DNA of 64,000 nt, taken from assembly GCF_012222825.1 (NCBI RefSeq), contig NZ_CP038017.1, positions 682,001 to 746,000 of the forward strand, given 5' to 3'. The first letter of the stretch is position 1. Each line of letters opens with the position of its first letter. The position numbers were made by a program, and so were the translations under genes. Origin of the DNA: Allofrancisella frigidaquae. Its GTDB lineage: Bacteria; Pseudomonadota; Gammaproteobacteria; Francisellales; Francisellaceae. The notes beneath the pieces are model-generated. The model ran no database searches. It was not told the origin of the DNA and saw only the letters and a list, made by a program, of their open reading frames with translations. This document shows positions 1 to 8,208 of this stretch, in pieces.

Positions 1-58
1 CAAAGCAAAACATTTCAGCATTAAAAAATATGTTTGGGTAGCTTTTTATATAAAAATT

Positions 59-100
59 GCTCCTTCCATATAAATGTGTAAATTCTTAATTAACTGCTAT
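59..100. mobile_element. Solo IS256-family end remnant
   Basis: These 42 bases closely match the left end of the intact insertion sequence at 6823-8162. The match runs through the shared block ending in TGTGTAAATTCTTAATTAA (about 75-93 here, 6839-6857 in the intact copy) and on through CTGCTA. No transposase follows, so this is a solo end left by deletion or imprecise excision. The stop codon of the neighbouring ADP-ribosyltransferase gene (97-99, minus strand) lies inside the remnant. Confidence 0.75.
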
Positions 101-804
101 ATTTTATCTATAAAATCTTCAAGATCTGCTAATCTATCATCAAAGTCGCTAAATAGTTTACTTTTCTTTTTTTCTATAGGTTCGGTAGTATCAAAGTAAG
201 AGTCGTCACTGTCACAGTGAGAATCAAAAAAAGATCGTCTTTTTTTTAATACTGGTACATCTTTTAAAATTGGTTTTTTGGGGTACATATTTGTATTAAA
301 AGTAGGAAATAAATTAAGTTTTTTAATAAAAGTTCCTTCAATTACTCTATATTGAGTTTCATATTTATCAAAAGTAATTAATATTTCAGTATCATCTGGT
401 AAAATCACTTCTTTTTCAACATTATTAAGCCTATAGTCAAGGCTCATATCAATTCCTTGTACAACTCTATTTATAATTAATAAAGTTGGATTTAACCCTT
501 TTACAAACCTCAAAGCAATATCTTTCTCTAAACTTGTACTAGAAAATCCCTTTAAATTGATTTTTTTTAAGTTGGTTGGGTAATTAAAATCGACCCCTCT
601 ATATACTCTAATTGGCTTAGGCAACTCCTTTAGAGTTAAAGCTCTTATACTATTATATAATTTTAATTTTTTCTCGTCGTTAATATGAAAATCAAGAAAT
701 TCTTTAATACCTCTTATATAGTTGTTAATTTCTTGGTACAAAATTCCAGAATATAATTTAATACTTTCTAATTCATCATCCTCAAAAAAAAAAATTTGTT
801 CCAT
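97..804 (-). CDS. Putative mono-ADP-ribosyltransferase (R-S-E type), effector/toxin candidate
   Basis: I read this as an ART-fold mono-ADP-ribosyltransferase, which would move ADP-ribose from NAD to a target protein. The R-S-E signature is visible counting from the ATG at 804: Arg in VYRG (R69), the FSSTS block (S89-T90-S91), and the bi-glutamate turn E130-K131-E132 in VEKEVILP. The leader LYSG..EINNYIRG (about 18-31) also fits ART exoenzymes. The last 55 residues are acidic and serine-rich with two basic patches (KKRR, KKKSK) that could act in nuclear import. There is no signal peptide. The start is uncertain: an ATG at 888 is in frame but would translate zinc-finger DNA in the wrong frame, and the ATG at 804 has no good ribosome site. 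The likely ancestral start is the ATG at 877, in another frame (see 782-877). The stop lies in IS-derived DNA, so the C-terminus may be truncated. The target is unknown. Confidence 0.7.
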   Translation of the reverse strand: MEQIFFFEDDELESIKLYSGILYQEINNYIRGIKEFLDFHINDEKKLKLYNSIRALTLKELPKPIRVYRGVDFNYPTNLKKINLKGFSSTSLEKDIALRFVKGLNPTLLIINRVVQGIDMSLDYRLNNVEKEVILPDDTEILITFDKYETQYRVIEGTFIKKLNLFPTFNTNMYPKKPILKDVPVLKKRRSFFDSHCDSDDSYFDTTEPIEKKKSKLFSDFDDRLADLEDFIDKI

Positions 805-877
805 GTTTAATTTTCGTATGAATACGAAATTGATTTTTATCTGTAAAAGATTTTTGACAAATTTGACAAGTAAACAT
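782..877 (-). pseudogene. C2H2 zinc-finger N-terminus, out of frame with the ADP-ribosyltransferase
   Basis: From the ATG at 877 a 31-residue frame encodes one perfect classical C2H2 finger: C4-x2-C7-x3-F11-x5-F17-x2-H20-x4-H25. It hits TGA at 784-782, directly after a tract of 11 A on the plus strand (784-794; T on the coding strand). With 10 or 13 bases in the tract, the finger would read straight into EDDELESIK of the ADP-ribosyltransferase. This looks like the original N-terminus of that gene. The tract could be a fixed mutation, a phase-variable switch, a slippage site that restores some fusion protein, or a sequencing error. A weak GGGA stretch precedes the ATG. Confidence 0.7.
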
Positions 878-1136
878 ATTTTTCCCAAATAATAAGTTTT
901 TGCATCTTATTTTAAAATCATACGTATTGCAATAACCAATTAAATTGTATCATAAAAAAGGTAAATGTATTTTAAACTTGTTTAATATATTTTACTTAAA
1001 TATCTGGGGACCCAGAGCAGTTTTGTACTTTCTATTATTTATATGAGTTTATTCTAAGTTAGGTGTAAATTGTAATTGCATTAGTTTACTAAATAATCTA
1101 TTTTATAGTAACAGTGTATTAAAAATGCTTTAACTA

Positions 1137-2540
1137 ATGGAAAGTCAAAAAGAATTCAGAAAAATCGTTATTTTTATATGCATAGTAGCAGCTCTTGGTG
1201 GTTTGCTATTTGGTTTAGATCAGGGGTTTATTGCTAATGCTGGCAAAACTCTTAATCATATATATGGTATTGCAGATGGGAGTATACAAGAGGGTAATTT
1301 TAATGCTATTTTAGCTTTTGGTGGGATAGCTGGAACTCTATGCAGTGGTTTTTTTACTCGTTATTTAGGAAGGAAAAATACTTTACTAGTTGCTGGTTTT
1401 TCTTTTCTGATAGGGGCTCTTGTTTCTTCTTTATTGCCACCTATCGAAATTCTAACAGCCTGTAGATTTACTTTAGGTTTTGGTGTGGGACTAGCTTCTT
1501 TTGCAACACCCCTTTACCTAGCTGAGACAGCTCCAACAAAAGTAAGAGGAGCAATGTCTACGTTATTTCAACTTATGATCACTTTTGGGATATTTTTAAT
1601 ATGCCTTACAAACGTGATTATAGTAGAGTTTGTAGGTCATACGAAAATCTCTCTTACTCTAATGTTTAGTGTAATAACACTGTTTGCATTTTTAATGCTT
1701 GTCGGTTGTTTCTTTTTACCAAAAAGCCCTAGATGGTTGATGTTGAAAAATAGAGAAGAAGAGGCAAGAGTTATTTTAGCTAAAACCAGAAAAAAAGATG
1801 AGGTTGAGCTAGAAATTAGTGAAATCAAGCAAAAACTCGGGGAGAAAAAAGTTTCGATAGCAGAAGCTATTACTAAGAAATATTTTTGGAAAATTTTGTT
1901 TGTGGGTGTTATGATCCAGATGTTCCAGCAACTTGTTGGTATAAACATGATGATTTATTATGCACCTAAGTTTTTAGAAGGTGCTGGTTTAAATATTATA
2001 TTAGCAGGATTAATGGTTTTCTTTGTTAATTTCTTATCTACTTTCCCAGCTATAAAATGGGTAGAAAAATGGGGTAGAAAAAAGTTATTAACAGTAGGAG
2101 CTATAATTATGATGATCTCTTTATTGATAGCAGCATATAGTTTTTATCTAATTGATATAAGCCATACTACTTCTAATGCTCCAAAATATGTATTACTAGT
2201 TTTTTGTTTGGTTTATATATTTGGCTTTGCATGTTCTTGGGGACCTGTTGCTTGGACTTTATGTTCTGAGATTTTTCCACAGAGAGTTCGTGAAGTGGGT
2301 CTAACAGTAACAACTATTATAAACTGGACTTTTGTGTATGTAGTTGTAAGTAATTCAAATGTAATAATGAGTGCAGGTGAATGGGGTAAACCATTATTAT
2401 TTATCGTATATGCTGGTTTTTGTTTACTTTCTATTGTATTTCTTAAGTTTTTTGTACCAGAGACAAAAGGAATTAGCTTAGAAAAAATAGAAAGTAACTT
2501 AGTTTCTGGCTCTAAACTTAGAGATTTAGGTAAAAAATAG
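1137..2540 (+). CDS. Sugar porter family MFS transporter
   Basis: A 467-residue inner-membrane sugar/proton symporter of the GalP/XylE/AraE type. Family motifs are clear: GGLLFGLDQG in TM1, GRKNTL after TM2, PKSPRWL after TM6, QQLVGINMMIYYAP in TM7, GRKK in the central loop, GPVAWTLCSEIFPQRVRE in TM10, and PETKG at the C-terminus. The length is normal for the family. The substrate (a hexose or pentose) cannot be told from sequence. The gene stands alone, convergent with trhO, and no sugar-metabolism genes lie nearby. No strong ribosome site precedes the ATG. Confidence 0.9.
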   Translation: MESQKEFRKIVIFICIVAALGGLLFGLDQGFIANAGKTLNHIYGIADGSIQEGNFNAILAFGGIAGTLCSGFFTRYLGRKNTLLVAGFSFLIGALVSSLLPPIEILTACRFTLGFGVGLASFATPLYLAETAPTKVRGAMSTLFQLMITFGIFLICLTNVIIVEFVGHTKISLTLMFSVITLFAFLMLVGCFFLPKSPRWLMLKNREEEARVILAKTRKKDEVELEISEIKQKLGEKKVSIAEAITKKYFWKILFVGVMIQMFQQLVGINMMIYYAPKFLEGAGLNIILAGLMVFFVNFLSTFPAIKWVEKWGRKKLLTVGAIIMMISLLIAAYSFYLIDISHTTSNAPKYVLLVFCLVYIFGFACSWGPVAWTLCSEIFPQRVREVGLTVTTIINWTFVYVVVSNSNVIMSAGEWGKPLLFIVYAGFCLLSIVFLKFFVPETKGISLEKIESNLVSGSKLRDLGKK

Positions 2541-2541
2541 G

Positions 2542-2559
2542 AGCTAGTAGCTACTAGCT
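2542..2559. terminator. Perfect 18-bp palindrome between convergent genes
   Basis: AGCTAGTAGCTACTAGCT is a perfect dyad in the 25-base gap between the convergent sugar porter and trhO genes. It could serve as a two-way terminator or transcript-end hairpin. No long T run follows on either side, so the call rests on position and symmetry only. Confidence 0.4.
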
Positions 2560-2565
2560 ATAAAT

Positions 2566-3549
2566 TTATTTACTTTGCTGACGAGCCTTCTCTTTTGCTT
2601 TTAGTTTTTTATCTTTATTTAATTCTGCTAATTTTTTAGCCTCGTCTCCCACATGAGAAAAACCATGTTCTGCTGCTAGCTGAGATTGTTTTTGACGCTC
2701 TATAAAGCGTAATTTTTGTTTTTCAGTTAATTTATTATAACAGTAGTGACAGCTTATGCCTTTTTCATACTCAGACCTTTTTTTATCTTCTTCTGTTATA
2801 GGCATGCGACAAGCATAGCATTGGTCATAACTACCTTTTTCAAGATTGTGATTTACTGCAACTCTTGAGTCAAAAACAAAACATTCACCTTGCCATAGAG
2901 ATTCTTCTTGAGGTACTTCTTCTAAATATTTTAGAATACCACCTTGTAGATGGTAAACCTCTTCAAAACCTTTGGCTTTCATAAGAGCCGTAGATTTTTC
3001 GCAACGAATACCTCCGGTGCAAAACATAGCTACTTTTTTGTGTTTTTTAGGATCTAAACTTTTATCAACATATTCTGGGAATTCTCTAAAATTATCCGTA
3101 TGAGGATTTATCGCATTTTTAAAAGTTCCTATTTCAATTTCGTATTCATTACGAGTATCCACTAACATTACATCTGGATCAGAAATTAATTTATTCCAAT
3201 CTTTAGGTTTTACGTGTTTTCCACAGACTTTATTAGGGTCTATATCGTTTACTCCTAAAGTTACAATTTCTTTCTTGAGTTTTACTTTAGAGCGATAAAA
3301 TGGCATCTTATCATGATAAGACTCTTTATAGTCGATATCTTCTAAGCGTTTATCAGTTTTTAAGTAATCAAGTAGAGCAGTTACTCCTTCGCGTGTTCCT
3401 GCTACAGTACCATTTATTCCTTCATTAGCTAATAAAAGAGTTCCCTTGACATTATTTTTTACCATCACATCTAAAATAGGTTTCTGCATTTGTTTGTAAT
3501 TTTCAAGAGTGACAAACTTATACATTGCACATACAACTATTTGTTCCAT
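2566..3549 (-). CDS. trhO: tRNA uridine(34) hydroxylase (rhodanese family) TrhO
   Basis: A 327-residue YceA/TrhO-type protein, which hydroxylates U34 of certain tRNAs in an oxygen-dependent reaction (family knowledge). The N-terminal acylphosphatase-like domain (about 1-95, with [10 protein letters not shown]) is followed by a rhodanese domain with the DTRNEYE motif near 131 and the loop [10 protein letters not shown] beginning at C177. A cysteine-rich CYACRMP...CHYCY segment and a Lys/Glu-rich tail follow. The length is normal. The upstream region is 365 bases long and shared with a divergent gene; a near-FNR site lies at 3690-3703. Confidence 0.92.
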   Translation of the reverse strand: MEQIVVCAMYKFVTLENYKQMQKPILDVMVKNNVKGTLLLANEGINGTVAGTREGVTALLDYLKTDKRLEDIDYKESYHDKMPFYRSKVKLKKEIVTLGVNDIDPNKVCGKHVKPKDWNKLISDPDVMLVDTRNEYEIEIGTFKNAINPHTDNFREFPEYVDKSLDPKKHKKVAMFCTGGIRCEKSTALMKAKGFEEVYHLQGGILKYLEEVPQEESLWQGECFVFDSRVAVNHNLEKGSYDQCYACRMPITEEDKKRSEYEKGISCHYCYNKLTEKQKLRFIERQKQSQLAAEHGFSHVGDEAKKLAELNKDKKLKAKEKARQQSK

Positions 3550-3914
3550 AGTTTTCCTTGTCGAATTTGTGTTTATGAGTTTTTGGAAATAAAAGTTTAA
3601 TTATACATGATAACACTAGTAAACACGACCATGAACCAAATTTAGTAATAAATGTGAAGCTTCTGCTAAATACGATTAAAGTTCTATAACTGATGAAAAT
3701 CAATTAGGGTAGATAAGAACTTTGTTAAATAAAATGGGTCAATATCATCGTGGTGTTATCAAAAAAATCCAGCATAATTGTTACATGTTTAAATTAATTT
3801 AAAACTATATTATATTAAAATTATTTATAATATAATATTTTTTATGTCATACTGATAAACAGACTAATTATAAGTCAATAGAATGCATCATAACTGATTT
3901 GGAGGATATTACTA
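3550..3914. other. Divergent intergenic region with a near-FNR site
   Basis: This is the shared upstream region of trhO (minus) and the OTU/zinc-finger gene (plus). It is very AT-rich with no convincing gene. The only motif seen is CTGAT-GAAA-ATCAA at 3690-3703, one mismatch from the FNR consensus TTGAT-N4-ATCAA. Only the GGAGG ribosome site before the downstream ATG is clear. Confidence 0.4.
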
Positions 3915-6626
3915 ATGTTATATAATTTACATGTTCCTGAAGGATTTAAAGATTTTTTAAATACAATTGCAGCAGATATTTACGTTATACCATGGTCAGA
4001 GAAGCTAGTTTCTTTAGTTTATGAGAGCACAGGTTTTAAAATTGCCTTTGGTTATACAGAGTATGGATATCTTAAGTTTGGTAAAATAAAACCAACTGTA
4101 GTAAAAGAAGCTAAAGCAATAGCAGCTAAAAACCAACTGCTTCGAGACAATAAGTATATAATTCCTAAGTTGAGTGTAGATGCTTGTAAACAACAATTAC
4201 AACCTGAAGAGTTAGTTAATCTAATAGATAATCCAAAAGATAATCTATTAAGGCCATTTTTACCTGATATCGATGGAGGTGCATTATTATTAGTTTGTAA
4301 AGTAACTAAATTAATTTTAGCAGTATTGGTTTATGATACTCCGATAGATCATCGGTTACACTGTTACTATAATTGGGGTAATTCTGGTAATAATAAGCCT
4401 AAATATCCTAAACAAAATTTTGTTCATATATCATACCTTTACTCAAGTAATGCGGTATATAAAGAGAAACAAGAATTTGAAGGAAAAAAATCAGGATTTT
4501 TTGCTAATGGTTACGCTAGAGTTCTTCTATCTGTATTTTGCTATAATTATAAAACTGAACTTGAAAGTACAGATAAGGCTTTAGAATATTATGGAATTAT
4601 GTTTAACAATCCAAACAAATATTCTCAAAACCCCAGAGCAAAAAGTGGTCTCACAAAAATAGAATATAATCATAATGATGGTAAGGAAATTTTTGATAAT
4701 TTGTTCAAAACATTTTGGGACAAACAGGATTTTGGTGAATTGGTCAAATTTATAAAACAATTACATTTAACGACTTTAAAGCTCAATAACCAAAACTCTT
4801 TAGATATAGCCAGATCTCTTAGGAAGGATTTATTAACAGCTCAAGAAATAAATTTTCTTTTATCAAAAAACATTATTAATAGAAGTAGTCCATATTTTAA
4901 GAAAAAGATAAAGAGCATCACAAATTATATATCAAAAATTATAATTATAAGCAGGATTGTAAGAAGTAAGTTTAATGGGGAAAATAAGCTTAAATTTAGT
5001 AAAGATATTTTACCAGAAGTAGATAAATTTTATAAATTTAAACAAACTCAAGTTTTTTCAGACCGATCTAATATAAATCTTAGCAAGGAAGTAATTGACT
5101 TACTAATTAAAGCTTTACACTATGAACCACCTTCTAAGACACCAAGAAAACCACCTGATAACCAGCGGTATAAAATAAGTAATTATAAAGATGTAGAATC
5201 TGATGGAAATTGTTTCTATAGAGCAGTATTAAGAGCAGCAAGAGATAATAATAGTGCTCATTTATTACCTATCAATAGAGCTAGTGATGAAGCAATAATC
5301 CAAGCAATGCGATATGATTTATTACAAGTTTTTGATAGTTATAATTTTCAGCAAGCTTTAAGGAATTCTGGATATAATGCGGGTAACTTAGCTAATATTA
5401 GAAGTAGCCTAATTCAGATGGGTAATTGGAATAATTCTGCTGGCGATTTAGCACCACAATTACTCTCATTGGCTTACCCGGGCTTGAGTATTAATATTGT
5501 CTCAACATATGTAGGCGGTAACAATATGCAAACGGTTGGTAATGGTCATAATATCATCACATTAGGTTATACTGGCGACCATTATTTTGCAGGCCAGCTA
5601 GTAGAAAATAACGTTAGTGTGCTCAATGTGAATAAAATACAACAAAGTAATTTAAAGATTAACAAACCTCAAAAACTTACCTCACCTGTTGAAAACTTAT
5701 CAAAGCAATCTTCTTACAATATAGTCGGTCAAAAAAGGAAGGGTTATGATTTATCACCTTATACTCTAGAACAGGAAATCAGAATAGACCTTAGTCAGCA
5801 GAATCAAACCCACACGAGCGGGCTATATGATTGTACTTTTCTAGGCTGCGGTAGAAGTTTTCCCTATCCATCGATTTTAAACGTTCATATGCGAGCACAT
5901 ACAGGAGAAAGACCTTATTTATGTGCTTTTCCAGGTTGTGAAAAAACTTTTAAACAATTAGGCGGTTTGCAAATACATATATTATCACATACGGGGGAAA
6001 GACCCTATAAGTGTGATTATTGTGATAAAGCTTTTATTAATTTATCGCACCTAAAGAGGCATCAGCGAATACACACACAAGAGAGGCCATATAAGTGTGA
6101 CTTTGAAGGCTGTGGTAAAAGTTTTAAGGTTTCAACGCAGTTAATACAACATAAGCGAATACATACAGGAGAAAGACCATATGTATGTAACTTTGAGGAT
6201 TGTAGTACAAGCTTTAGTAAGTTAAATGAACTAAAGATACATATGCGGACACATACAGGGGAGAAATATGAGTGTGACTTTGAAGGCTGTGATTATTATA
6301 CTATTCGACCAAGTGATTTAACTAAACATCAGCGAATACATACAAAAAAAGAGAAATATGAGTGTGACTTTGAAGGCTGCGATTATTATACTATTCGATC
6401 AAGTGATTTAATTAGACATAAGCAAAGGCATATAAAAAAGAAATATGAGTGTGACTTTGAAAGCTGTGATTATTACGCTACTCGACTAGGCGATTTAACT
6501 AAACATAAGCGAATACATACAGGAGAAAGACCATATGTGTGTAACTTTGAGGATTGTGGTACAAGCTTTAGTACCTCAATTGAACTAAAGACACATATGC
6601 GGACACATACAGGGGGAGAAATATGA
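3915..6626 (+). CDS. OTU-like cysteine protease fused to a C2H2 zinc-finger array; effector candidate
   Basis: A 903-residue protein with three parts. Residues 1 to about 420 resemble nothing I recognise. Residues about 420-565 look like an OTU deubiquitinase domain: SDGNCFYRAV with the expected catalytic Cys at C433, and GDHYFAG with the expected His at H556. From C640 there are nine classical C2H2 fingers in this frame, mostly C-x4-C-x12-H-x3-H, with eukaryote-style linkers such as HTGERPY. Fingers 6-8 are near copies (CDFEGCDYYTIR type), suggesting growth by internal duplication. A strong GGAGG sits eight bases before the ATG. There is no signal peptide or membrane segment. The natural reading is a host-directed effector that removes ubiquitin and binds DNA, RNA or nuclear protein; that role is inference. 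The frame is lost at a five-G run (6612-6616), two fingers before the apparent original end. Confidence 0.8.
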   Translation: MLYNLHVPEGFKDFLNTIAADIYVIPWSEKLVSLVYESTGFKIAFGYTEYGYLKFGKIKPTVVKEAKAIAAKNQLLRDNKYIIPKLSVDACKQQLQPEELVNLIDNPKDNLLRPFLPDIDGGALLLVCKVTKLILAVLVYDTPIDHRLHCYYNWGNSGNNKPKYPKQNFVHISYLYSSNAVYKEKQEFEGKKSGFFANGYARVLLSVFCYNYKTELESTDKALEYYGIMFNNPNKYSQNPRAKSGLTKIEYNHNDGKEIFDNLFKTFWDKQDFGELVKFIKQLHLTTLKLNNQNSLDIARSLRKDLLTAQEINFLLSKNIINRSSPYFKKKIKSITNYISKIIIISRIVRSKFNGENKLKFSKDILPEVDKFYKFKQTQVFSDRSNINLSKEVIDLLIKALHYEPPSKTPRKPPDNQRYKISNYKDVESDGNCFYRAVLRAARDNNSAHLLPINRASDEAIIQAMRYDLLQVFDSYNFQQALRNSGYNAGNLANIRSSLIQMGNWNNSAGDLAPQLLSLAYPGLSINIVSTYVGGNNMQTVGNGHNIITLGYTGDHYFAGQLVENNVSVLNVNKIQQSNLKINKPQKLTSPVENLSKQSSYNIVGQKRKGYDLSPYTLEQEIRIDLSQQNQTHTSGLYDCTFLGCGRSFPYPSILNVHMRAHTGERPYLCAFPGCEKTFKQLGGLQIHILSHTGERPYKCDYCDKAFINLSHLKRHQRIHTQERPYKCDFEGCGKSFKVSTQLIQHKRIHTGERPYVCNFEDCSTSFSKLNELKIHMRTHTGEKYECDFEGCDYYTIRPSDLTKHQRIHTKKEKYECDFEGCDYYTIRSSDLIRHKQRHIKKKYECDFESCDYYATRLGDLTKHKRIHTGERPYVCNFEDCGTSFSTSIELKTHMRTHTGGEI

Positions 6627-6792
6627 GTGTGACTTTGAAGGCTGTGATTATTACACTATTCGACCAGGTGTTTTAATTAGACATAAACGAAAACATACAG
6701 GAGAGCGGCCATATGTATGTGAAGTGTGCAATCTTACATTTACTCGAAGTGGCGCTTTGAAACATCATAGGGAATCACTCCATGGATTGTAA
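6617..6792 (+). pseudogene. Out-of-frame last two zinc fingers of the OTU/zinc-finger gene
   Basis: After the five-G run, the plus-one frame continues with two more C2H2 fingers (CDFEGCDYYTIRPGVL..H...H and CEVCNLTFTRSGALKHH...H), then ends LHGL and TAA at 6790-6792. The equivalent place in the earlier repeat (near 6259) has four Gs, and its frame stays open. One extra G therefore appears to have cut 11 fingers to nine. The full-length gene would run 3915-6792 and encode about 958 residues. Confidence 0.8.
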
Positions 6793-6814
6793 TGTTAAAA
6801 TTGAGCGAGCTACT

Positions 6815-6822
6815 TTATTAAA
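6815..6822. repeat. Left target-site duplication of the IS256-family element
   Basis: TTATTAAA, directly repeated at 8163-8170. An 8-bp duplication fits IS256-family transposition. Confidence 0.85.
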
Positions 6823-6850
6823 GGGACTTTCCAAATAAATGTGTAAATTC
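6823..6850 (+). repeat. Left inverted repeat of the IS256-family element
   Basis: Pairs with 8135-8162. About 23 of 28 positions agree by eye. Confidence 0.85.
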
Positions 6851-6899
6851 TTAATTAACCTGCTAGATTATTTCTAGCGAAATATTAAGGATAGAAACA

Positions 6900-8132
6900 A
6901 TGTCTAAGAATAAGAAGTCAGAAGATATTTACACAGCTATTGCAGATCAAATAATAGATTCAGGTGTTGATATTAATCAAATGTTTGAGAAAGATGGTTT
7001 GCTAAAGCAACTAACAAAACGATTATTAGAAAAAGCACTAGATGCAGAAATGAATAGTCATCTTGGTTATTCAAAACACCAAAGGACTAATTCATCAAAT
7101 GCTAGGAATGGCTATAGTAACAAGACATTAGCTACAGACACAGGTAATTTGGAAATATCAGTTCCACGAGATAGAGATAGTGACTTTGAACCTCAAATAG
7201 TTCCCAAAAGAGTCACCAAGATAAACGGCTTAGACCAAAAAATTATATCTTTGTATGCTAAAGGTATGAGTACTACAGATATCCAACAACAGTTATTTGA
7301 GTTATATGATACAAAGATAAGTACAAGCTTTATAAGTGATGTTACAGAAGCTATTATTGATGATGTTAAAGCATGGCAAAATAGACCTTTAGAGTCAGTT
7401 TATCCAATAGTGTTTTTTGACTGTATAGTCGTTAAAGTTAGAGAAGACAAGCATATTATTAATAAAGCTGTGTATGTGGCTCTTGGCATATCGTTAACTG
7501 GTCATAAGGATGTATTAGGTCTTTGGATCAGTCAAAATGAAGGTGCTAAATATTGGCTTAGTGTTTTTACTGAATTAAAGAATAGAGGCTTACAGGATAT
7601 ATTTATAGCATGTACTGATAATTTAAAAGGCATGTCTGATGCTATACAAGCTATATACCCTGAGACAAAGCATCAGCTTTGTATCGTTCATCAAATTCGT
7701 AATAGTCTTAAGTATGTGCCATATAAAGACAAGAAAGAGGTAGCTAGAGAGTTAAAGAAAATATATGATGCTGATACCATTGCAATAGCTCAATCTGAGC
7801 TTGATAACTTTGCAAATAAATATGATACTAAATATCCTTTAATTTCAAAGTCATGGATAAATAATTGGGATAATTTAACTGTATTCTTGCAATATCCTCC
7901 AAAAATTCGTAAAGTTATTTACACTACTAATGCGATTGAATCGCTTAATAGCCAGTTTAGGAAAGTCATTAAGAATAAAAAGCTATTTCCTAAAGATGAC
8001 TCTGTTTTCAAATCTTTGTACTTGGCTATAGATTATTTGACTAAAAAATGGTCTATGCCTGTTAAATATTGGAATGAGGCTATGCCTTATTTCGCTATCG
8101 AGTTTGAGCATAGAATTCAGAGATTCATGTAA
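6900..8132 (+). CDS. IS256-family (mutator-type) transposase
   Basis: A 410-residue DDE transposase of the IS256/Mutator class. The N-terminal LLEKALDAEMNSHLGYSKH block, RNGYSNKTLATDTGNLEISVPRD split over two stretches, and the catalytic Asp regions FFDCIVVKVRED and ACTDNLKGMSDAI are present. So is the C-terminal NAIESLNSQFRKVIK helix with the expected Glu. The length is typical and the frame is open, so the enzyme looks functional. It may act in trans on the solo end at 59-100. Confidence 0.95.
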   Translation: MSKNKKSEDIYTAIADQIIDSGVDINQMFEKDGLLKQLTKRLLEKALDAEMNSHLGYSKHQRTNSSNARNGYSNKTLATDTGNLEISVPRDRDSDFEPQIVPKRVTKINGLDQKIISLYAKGMSTTDIQQQLFELYDTKISTSFISDVTEAIIDDVKAWQNRPLESVYPIVFFDCIVVKVREDKHIINKAVYVALGISLTGHKDVLGLWISQNEGAKYWLSVFTELKNRGLQDIFIACTDNLKGMSDAIQAIYPETKHQLCIVHQIRNSLKYVPYKDKKEVARELKKIYDADTIAIAQSELDNFANKYDTKYPLISKSWINNWDNLTVFLQYPPKIRKVIYTTNAIESLNSQFRKVIKNKKLFPKDDSVFKSLYLAIDYLTKKWSMPVKYWNEAMPYFAIEFEHRIQRFM

Positions 8133-8134
8133 GT

Positions 8135-8162
8135 GAATTTACACAGTTAAGTGGAAAGGCTC
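8135..8162 (-). repeat. Right inverted repeat of the IS256-family element
   Basis: Reverse complement begins GAGCCTTTCC and ends TGTGTAAATTC, matching the left end at 6823-6850. Confidence 0.85.
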
Positions 8163-8170
8163 TTATTAAA
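8163..8170. repeat. Right target-site duplication of the IS256-family element
   Basis: TTATTAAA, a perfect copy of 6815-6822. Confidence 0.85.
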
Positions 8171-8208
8171 CGGTGTATTTAAAACACAAGTACTTATACA
8201 GTTGTGAA

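Larger units (their letters stand above)
6823..8162 (+). mobile_element. Complete IS256-family insertion sequence
   Basis: An element of about 1,340 bases carrying one transposase. Its ends are imperfect inverted repeats of about 28 bases: GGGACTTTCC... at 6823-6850 and the reverse complement of 8135-8162 (GAGCCTTTCC...), both finishing in TGTGTAAATTC. It is flanked by perfect 8-bp direct repeats TTATTAAA, so it appears to be a single clean insertion. It lies 23 bases downstream of the original end of the OTU/zinc-finger gene and did not cause that gene's frameshift. A related solo end lies at 59-100. Confidence 0.9.

Noticed and set aside
804..888. N-terminal extension of the ADP-ribosyltransferase from the ATG at 888
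   Set aside because: It reads the zinc-finger codons out of frame and gives an unconserved sequence.
5832..6792. Regularly spaced repeats resembling a CRISPR-like or satellite array
   Set aside because: They are the codons of the zinc fingers, period about 84-90 bases, in frame and protein-conserved.
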